From: Streptomyces sp. NBC_00670
GTDB taxonomy: Bacteria; Actinomycetota; Actinomycetes; Streptomycetales; Streptomycetaceae
Reading direction: 5' to 3'
NCBI RefSeq assembly: GCF_036226765.1
Contig: NZ_CP109017.1
Span: 7,317,001 to 7,381,000 of the forward strand
Length of the DNA stretch: 64,000 nt
Below the pieces are notes generated by a model that ran no database searches, was not told where the DNA came from, and worked only from the letters and a program-made list of their open reading frames with translations. Below, piece by piece: positions 57,240 to 64,000 of this stretch (the stretch's first letter is position 1; the number at the start of each line of letters is the position of its first letter). Position numbers and translations under genes: made by a program.

Positions 57240-58134
57240 GCGCCATCCTCCAGCCGGCCGAACTGCCCGGCGCGACCGAGACCCCCACCGAGGCCGCCTC
57301 CGGCGTCCGGCTCGCCGTCCGGCGCTTCCTGCGCAACCGGCTCGCCGTCGCCGGGCTGTGCGTCGTCGTCTTCTTCGTCCTGTTCTGCTTCGTGGGCCCG
57401 CTGCTGTACTCCACGGACCAGACCCACACCGCGCTGCGACAGGTCAACCTCTCGCCGAGCGGCGCGCACTGGCTCGGCACCGACGCCGTCGGCCACGACG
57501 AACTGGGCCGGCTCATGTACGGCGGCAAGGTCTCCCTCGTGGTCGGCCTCGCCGCGGGCATCCTGGCCACCGTCATCGGCACCCTGTGGGGCGCCGCCGC
57601 GGGGTACGCGGGCGGGTGGATCGACGCGGTCATGATGCGGATCGTGGACGCCGGCATCGCCATCCCCGCCCTGTTCATCCTGCTCGTCGTCTCCGCGATC
57701 ACCACGCCAGGGCTGGCGGGGATGATCCTCATCCTCGGCCTGGTGTCCTGGCTCGTGCCCTCCCGGCTCATCCGGGCCGAGACCCTGAGCCTGAAGAACC
57801 GCGACTACGTCCTCACCCTGCGCGCCATCGGCGGCACCCACGCCCGCGCCATCCTGCGGCACATCCTGCCCAACTCCGTCTCCACCATCGTCGTCGCCAC
57901 CACCTTCCAGATCGCCGACGCCATCCTCCTCGTCGCCTACGTCTCCTACCTCGGCCTCGGCGTACAGCCGCCGGCCACCGACTGGGGCGGGATGCTCTCG
58001 GCGGGGCTCAACGCCGCCTACTCCGGCTACTGGTGGCTCATCCTGCCGCCGGGCCTGGCCATCATCCTGGTGGTGTGGGCGTTCAACGCGATCGGGGACG
58101 GGCTCCGTGACGCATTCGACGTGAGGGGACGAGG

Positions 58135-58138
<4 letters not shown>
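57236..58138 (+). CDS. ABC transporter permease (DppC/OppC-like)
   Basis: 300 residues. The N-terminal hydrophilic leader is longer than in the partner, as in DppC proteins, and is followed by the first helix (AVAGLCVVVFFVLFCF). The EAA-type loop reads LKNRDYVLTLRAIGGTHARAILRHI. ATG overlaps the previous stop (ATGA), and the ATPase gene start overlaps its stop, so the whole operon is translationally linked. Confidence 0.92.
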
Positions 58139-60257
<2,119 letters not shown>

Positions 60258-60261
<4 letters not shown>

Positions 60262-61208
60262 GCGACCGCATCCTGTACGCCGGTGTGGACATCGGCGGCA
60301 CCACCACCCAGGTCGTCCTCTGCGACGAGACGCTCACGGTCCTGGACCGGGCCGAGACCACCACCCCGGCCGCCCGCGGCGGCCGGGCGATGATCGACGC
60401 CGCGCTCGGCGCACTGGCCCCGCTGCTGCGGAGCACACCCGGCCGGCTGGCCGGAACCGGCGTCGGCGCGGCCGGCCTGGTGGACCCCGCCGAGGGCCGC
60501 ATCCTGGTCGCCAGTGACTCCTTCCGCGACTGGTCCGGCTTCCCGGTCACCGCCGCGGTCGCGGACGCCCTCGGCGTACCGGCGTACCTCGACAACGACG
60601 TCAACGCCTTCCTGCGCGGCGAGGCGTCCTCGGGCGCGGTCCGGGGCGAACCGGACGTCCTCGGCATCACCCTCGGTACGGGGGTGGGCGGCGCCCTGTG
60701 GACGGGCGGCCGCCTGTTCACCGGACCGCACGGCGCGGCCGGCGAGATCGGGCACATCCCCGGCTTCGGCGACCTGCCCTGCACCTGCGGAGGCCGCGGC
60801 CATCTGGAGACCCTGGCCTCCGGCCGCTCGCTCACCGCCCGGTACGCCGACCGGACCGGCCGTACGCTCACCGCGCACGAGGTCGCGGACGCGGCCGGCC
60901 GCGGCGACGAGGACGCCCGCGCGGTGTACGACGCCGCCGGTGCCGGGCTCGCCCGGGCGGTCGTCATGACCGCCGGGCTCGTGGACCTCACCACGGTGGT
61001 GATCGGCGGCGGCGTCAGCCGCGCCTGGCACCTGCTGGAGCCGGCGATACGCGCACGGCTCGCCGAGGAACCCCCGGTCAGCGGCCACCCGGTCCGCCTG
61101 GTCCGCTCCGGCCTCGGCGCCGACGCGGTCCCGGTCGGCGCGGCGGCACTGGCCCGCCGGGGGGCGGCCCGGGACGGCCGCCGTCCCGACCCGGCGCCGG
61201 CTCCGTAA
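60258..61208 (+). CDS. ROK-family sugar kinase
   Basis: 316 residues. N-terminal ATP motif AGVDIGGTTTQVVL; VGAAGLVDPAEG; the sugar-binding Asp in VPAYLDNDVNAFLRGE; and the ROK zinc signature here CTCGGRGHLE, where the third Cys is replaced by His, a variant also found in some ROK kinases. No HTH, so it is an enzyme, not a repressor. GTG overlaps the ATPase stop. It probably phosphorylates the sugar imported by the ABC system, or a sugar released from it; glucosamine, N-acetylglucosamine or similar is likely given the GH20 gene nearby. The operon ends with a strong hairpin. Confidence 0.9.
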
Positions 61209-61238
61209 CCGCGCCCCCCGGGGCACGGCTCGGCCGCG

Positions 61239-61269
61239 GGGGCCCGCGCACACCGCGTGCGCGGGCCCC
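61239..61269. terminator. Strong bidirectional hairpin terminator
   Basis: GGGGCCCGCGCAC (61239-61251) and GTGCGCGGGCCCC (61257-61269) form a perfect 13-base stem with a five-base loop. It lies between the stop of the ROK kinase (61208) and the stop of the GH16 gene (61285) and can end both transcripts. Confidence 0.75.
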
Positions 61270-61284
61270 GTCCTCACCCGGCGG

Positions 61285-62718
61285 TCACGCCCCGGGCACC
61301 GTGTCCTCGAACACCGTCCCCGCCGCCCGGTACGCGGCGACCTTCGCCGCCACCTGCGCCGGCGTCAGCACCTGGTCCTTCACATGCAGGACGTAGTCGA
61401 TCTTCTCGTCGTACGCCCGCGCACTCGTGCTCGACTGTCCGCCGAAGTCGATCAGCCACTGGTTGAAGTTGATCGACATCGGCCGCTCGGGCAGGTACTG
61501 CGCGTCATGCGTGCCGAACAGCTGCCCGTCGATGTAGTACCGGATGACGCTGTTGTCGAGGGTGAGCACCAGGTCGTGCCAGCCGTCGTAGCTCTGCCGG
61601 CCCTCCGTGTGCTGGTTCACCGCCTGCCACGGGTCCGGGTTGTAGGTCTCCCAGGACGTCGTGTACAGGATGTTCGACGACTCGCCCCAGCCGCCGTTGG
61701 GCAGGTACTCGAAGTCGTACTCCGAGTAGTCGTCGGCCATGGGCGCCTTGAGGTCGTTGATGGTGAAGAACGTCTGGACGAGGTGGTCACCGTCCGGCCC
61801 GCTCTTCGGGGCGTCGCTGAACCGCACCCGCGCCGCGTAGGTGCCGTTCTTGAACTTCAGCGCCTTGGTGAGGACTTCGGTCTGTTTCGTGTTCTCGCCC
61901 GCACCCGCCGTCGACGTCTCCAGGTTCATCACGGAGTTGCCGCCCGAGGAGGAGAACGTCACGTTCTGCGGCGCCCAGGTCGCCCCCGGGATCCCGGGGC
62001 CGCCGGAGTTGGAGCGCACGCTCCAGCCGTTGGCCGAGATCTTCGGGTCGTTGTACGCCGAGTAGTTGAAGTCGTCGAACAGGGCCGTCCCCGCGGAGGG
62101 GTCACCCGGGTCGCCCGGGTCCCCGGGGTCTCCGGGATCGCCCGGGTCGCCGGGGTCGTTGCCCTCGGGCGCCGTCCCCCACACCGTCGCGCCGCCGACC
62201 TGGGCGGTGACCTTCGTCCAGTTCGCGTACGACGTCTGGCCCGCGCCGAAGGAGTAGTCGTCGCTCTGGTTGAGCGGCTGCCAGTCGGAACGGTAGAACC
62301 GCAGTTGCAGATCGCCGGAGTCGGCGCCCGGGGCGAGCGTGCCCGCGCCGGAGGTGAAGCCGATCTCCAGATAGCGGTCGGCGTTCGCGGTGGGGTGCGC
62401 GAGGGTGCCGAACGTGCCGGTGACGTTGCCGCAGCCCTTGACCGCCCACGAGCAGGCGAACCGGTAGCCCGCCGACGCCGAGTCGGCCCTGAAGTAGTAG
62501 CGCACCTTCACCGCGCTCAGGGACACCGCCGAGTCACCGGTGTTGCGCACCTTCAGCCAGGGCTCCGCCTGGTCGGAACCCGTGGAGCCGGTGTGGTACT
62601 GCACGCTCACCCCGCTCGTGGCCGCGCCGGCGCTCGACGGGAGCGCGACGAGGCCCACGGCGCCGAGCACGGCGGCGACGGCGCAGGTGAGGGTTCTGCC
62701 GGGGGTCGTCCTTGTCAT
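61285..62718 (-). CDS. Secreted GH16 glycoside hydrolase with N-terminal CBM3 module
   Basis: 477 residues. Signal peptide (MTRTTPGRTLTCAVAAVLGAVGLVALPSSAGAA). Residues 34-180 are a CBM3-type cellulose-binding module (WLKVRNTGDSAVSLSAVKVRYYF; LQLRFYRSDWQPLNQSDDYSF). Then a linker of six GDP tripeptides, coded by 9-base repeats at 62102-62157, and a GH16 beta-jelly-roll catalytic domain with the E-x-D-x-E motif (SEYDFEYL, two Glu of the active site). GH16 enzymes cut beta-1,3/1,4-glucans, agarose, carrageenan or xyloglucan; the substrate is open. ATG overlaps the GH20 stop (ATGA) and AAGGAA precedes it, so the two are co-translated. It is the second gene of the GH20-GH16 operon. Confidence 0.85.
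   Translation of the reverse strand: MTRTTPGRTLTCAVAAVLGAVGLVALPSSAGAATSGVSVQYHTGSTGSDQAEPWLKVRNTGDSAVSLSAVKVRYYFRADSASAGYRFACSWAVKGCGNVTGTFGTLAHPTANADRYLEIGFTSGAGTLAPGADSGDLQLRFYRSDWQPLNQSDDYSFGAGQTSYANWTKVTAQVGGATVWGTAPEGNDPGDPGDPGDPGDPGDPGDPSAGTALFDDFNYSAYNDPKISANGWSVRSNSGGPGIPGATWAPQNVTFSSSGGNSVMNLETSTAGAGENTKQTEVLTKALKFKNGTYAARVRFSDAPKSGPDGDHLVQTFFTINDLKAPMADDYSEYDFEYLPNGGWGESSNILYTTSWETYNPDPWQAVNQHTEGRQSYDGWHDLVLTLDNSVIRYYIDGQLFGTHDAQYLPERPMSINFNQWLIDFGGQSSTSARAYDEKIDYVLHVKDQVLTPAQVAAKVAAYRAAGTVFEDTVPGA
62102..62157 (-). repeat. 9-bp tandem repeat coding the GDP linker
   Basis: About six copies of a nine-base unit (GGCGACCCG-type on the coding strand) encode GDPGDPGDP... between the CBM3 and GH16 domains. 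Copy changes of this unit would lengthen or shorten the linker without a frameshift. Confidence 0.7.
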
Positions 62719-64000
62719 GGCTGTTCCTTTCCGGAACTGTGGGGGGCGGGGAGGTGGGGATGGAGCGGCCCGTGGCGCACGCCGAGCGCGGTGAGGCGCG
62801 GGGCGTGTGCCGTCAGGCGGTGGTGGAAGTGGGGCCAGGACGCGGCGCCGTACCAGGCCCGGTCGGCGAACGCGCACAGGCGGGGGAAGGCCAGATGGTC
62901 GAGGTGTTCCGGGGCGGACACGAACTCGGTCCACAACGCGGCCTGTACGCCGATGAGTTCACCGGTCGTGCCGCTGCTGTCCGGCACGGCGTGCTCGTGG
63001 ACCGCGCGCAGGTCGACGACGGCTCCGGGCTGCGCCGGCGGTTCGGCGGGGGAGTCGGTCTGGGCGTAGTCGAGGTAGGCGGCACGGTGCTGCGCGCTGA
63101 TCACCGCGTGTCCGCGTTTGAGGGCGATCCGGGTGTGCTCGGGTTCGCGCCAGGTCATCACCGTGAACTCCGGGGGCAGTCCCTCGCCGGTCTCCGCCCA
63201 GGCGATCGGGGTGCGGCCCCGCTCCAGCAGATGTGTGCCGACGCGGCGCAGGAACCAGCCGTGCAGCGCCTCCGTGTCCGCCAGCCCCTCGGCCGCCGCC
63301 CGTGCCCTGGCCACCGGGCTCGCCGCCCACTCGGTCGTCGGGCACTCGTCACCGCCGAGGTGGACGTGGGGGGAGGGGAAGACGTCGAGGACCTCGTCGA
63401 GGACGGTGCGGGCGAAGTCGAAGACCGGCTCGTGGACGCCGAGGACGGTGTCGCACACCCCCCACTCCGTCCACACGTCCACCCGCCGCCCCGGCACCGC
63501 GCCCAGCTCGGGCAGGGCGGCGATCGCGGCCCGGGAGTGCCCCGGCATCTCGATCTCCGGTACGACGGTGACCCCGCGCGCGGCGGCGTAGGCGACGAGA
63601 CCGGTCAACTCCTCGCGGGTGTAGGCGCCTTCGTGCGGCACACCGTCGAAGACCGTGGACCCGGCGGGCCCCACCATCGACTCGGCACGCCGCCCGCCCA
63701 CCTCGGTGAGCCGGGGGTAGGCCGCGACCGGCATCCGCCAGCCCTGGTCGTCGGTGAGGTGCAGTTGGAGCACGTTGAGCTTGTGCAGGGCGAGCAGGTC
63801 GACGTACCGGCGCAGCAGTGACACGGGCTGGAAGTGCCGGGCCACGTCGAGCATGAACCCGCGCCAGGGATGCCGGGGCACGTCGGTGATCTCCACGCAG
63901 GGCAGCCGCCGGACCGCACCGGGCGAGGGGCGCCCGGTCAGGGCCTCCGTCGGCAGCAGTTGCCGCAGCGTCTGGATGCCGCGCAGCAGCCCGGTGACCT
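62715..64000 (-). CDS. GH20 beta-N-acetylhexosaminidase (5' part cut by window edge)
   Basis: At least 427 residues; the reading frame runs off the right edge (the start is outside, and the first visible codons are in the N-terminal part of the catalytic domain, GLLRGIQTLRQLLP). The catalytic region is visible: DVARHFQPVSLLRRYVDLLALHKLNVLQLHLTDDQGW, VPEIEMPGHSRAAIAA and the Asp-Glu pair in HLGGDECPTTEW, which define retaining GH20 enzymes that release N-acetylglucosamine or N-acetylgalactosamine from glycans such as chitin or host glycoconjugates. Its stop overlaps the GH16 start. No signal peptide can be judged from the fragment. It may supply sugars to the importer and ROK kinase next door. 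Confidence 0.9.
   Translation of the reverse strand, partial: VTGLLRGIQTLRQLLPTEALTGRPSPGAVRRLPCVEITDVPRHPWRGFMLDVARHFQPVSLLRRYVDLLALHKLNVLQLHLTDDQGWRMPVAAYPRLTEVGGRRAESMVGPAGSTVFDGVPHEGAYTREELTGLVAYAAARGVTVVPEIEMPGHSRAAIAALPELGAVPGRRVDVWTEWGVCDTVLGVHEPVFDFARTVLDEVLDVFPSPHVHLGGDECPTTEWAASPVARARAAAEGLADTEALHGWFLRRVGTHLLERGRTPIAWAETGEGLPPEFTVMTWREPEHTRIALKRGHAVISAQHRAAYLDYAQTDSPAEPPAQPGAVVDLRAVHEHAVPDSSGTTGELIGVQAALWTEFVSAPEHLDHLAFPRLCAFADRAWYGAASWPHFHHRLTAHAPRLTALGVRHGPLHPHLPAPHSSGKEQP

Noticed and set aside
62102..62157. 9-bp repeats as a mobile or regulatory element
   Set aside because: They are in frame and encode the GDP linker of a modular glycoside hydrolase; low-complexity linkers of this kind are ordinary.

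Overview
The window is a high-GC, gene-dense stretch with strong third-position G/C bias, GTG starts, ATGA/GTGA translational overlaps, many one-gene regulators (TetR, LysR, MerR, AraC, GntR, LacI, ROK, Lrp, XRE, ECF sigma) and secreted glycoside hydrolases. This fits a Streptomyces (or close actinomycete) chromosome. I see no rRNA, tRNA, CRISPR array, insertion sequence or replication origin. Both ends cut genes: an MFS exporter at the left edge and a GH20 beta-hexosaminidase at the right edge.

Layout. 1-3.07 kb: end of an MFS exporter, an F420/NADP-reductase-like protein, and a LysR regulator divergent from an atypical SDR. 3.08-9.4 kb: a minus-strand operon (kbaZ/gatZ-like, SIS/agaS-like, sugar kinase, EamA transporter, class II aldolase) of amino-sugar/tagatose type, divergent from a GntR regulator, with eight helically phased repeats between them. 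9.5-13.1 kb: AraC regulator, flavin monooxygenase, TRIC-like channel. 13.1-19 kb: secreted erythromycin-esterase-like protein, His-rich methyltransferase, XRE-cupin regulator, alpha/beta hydrolase with divergent TetR, second hydrolase. 18.98-26.25 kb: DUF6745 protein and a small protein, divergent from the five-gene STM4015-4014-4013-4012-4011 cassette (LRR-like, ATP-grasp, AlkP-superfamily, two radical SAM enzymes), an uncharacterised biosynthetic system. 26.3-34.3 kb: htpG, PPOX protein, MerR plus a paralogue of the earlier hydrolase, SGNH hydrolase, a truncated MerR, and a decarboxylase-TetR pair. 34.4-38.7 kb: ECF sigma, anti-sigma and ABC transporter operon. 38.8-44.1 kb: TetR/aldo-keto reductase, double AsnC/SDR, patatin, SMI1/KNR4. 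44.2-48.3 kb: DUF1996 protein, secreted GH with discoidin domain, and LacI. 48.3-50.4 kb: VOC, LysR, maltokinase-cap protein. 50.4-64 kb: cutC, M81 peptidase and ROK repressor divergent from a peptide/oligosaccharide ABC system and ROK kinase, followed by GH16 and GH20.

The most striking signals are regulatory. Two divergent promoters at 20.69-20.80 kb match the RecA-independent DNA-damage (RecA-NDp/PafBC) consensus and would drive the STM4011-4015 cassette and its neighbour. A third lies over the SMI1/KNR4 start. Others are the phased repeat array before the GntR gene, a perfect 18-bp LacI-type palindrome at the DUF1996 promoter, a 17-bp inverted repeat at the TetR/aldo-keto reductase promoter, and an ECF-type promoter placed so that the sigma transcript would be leaderless.
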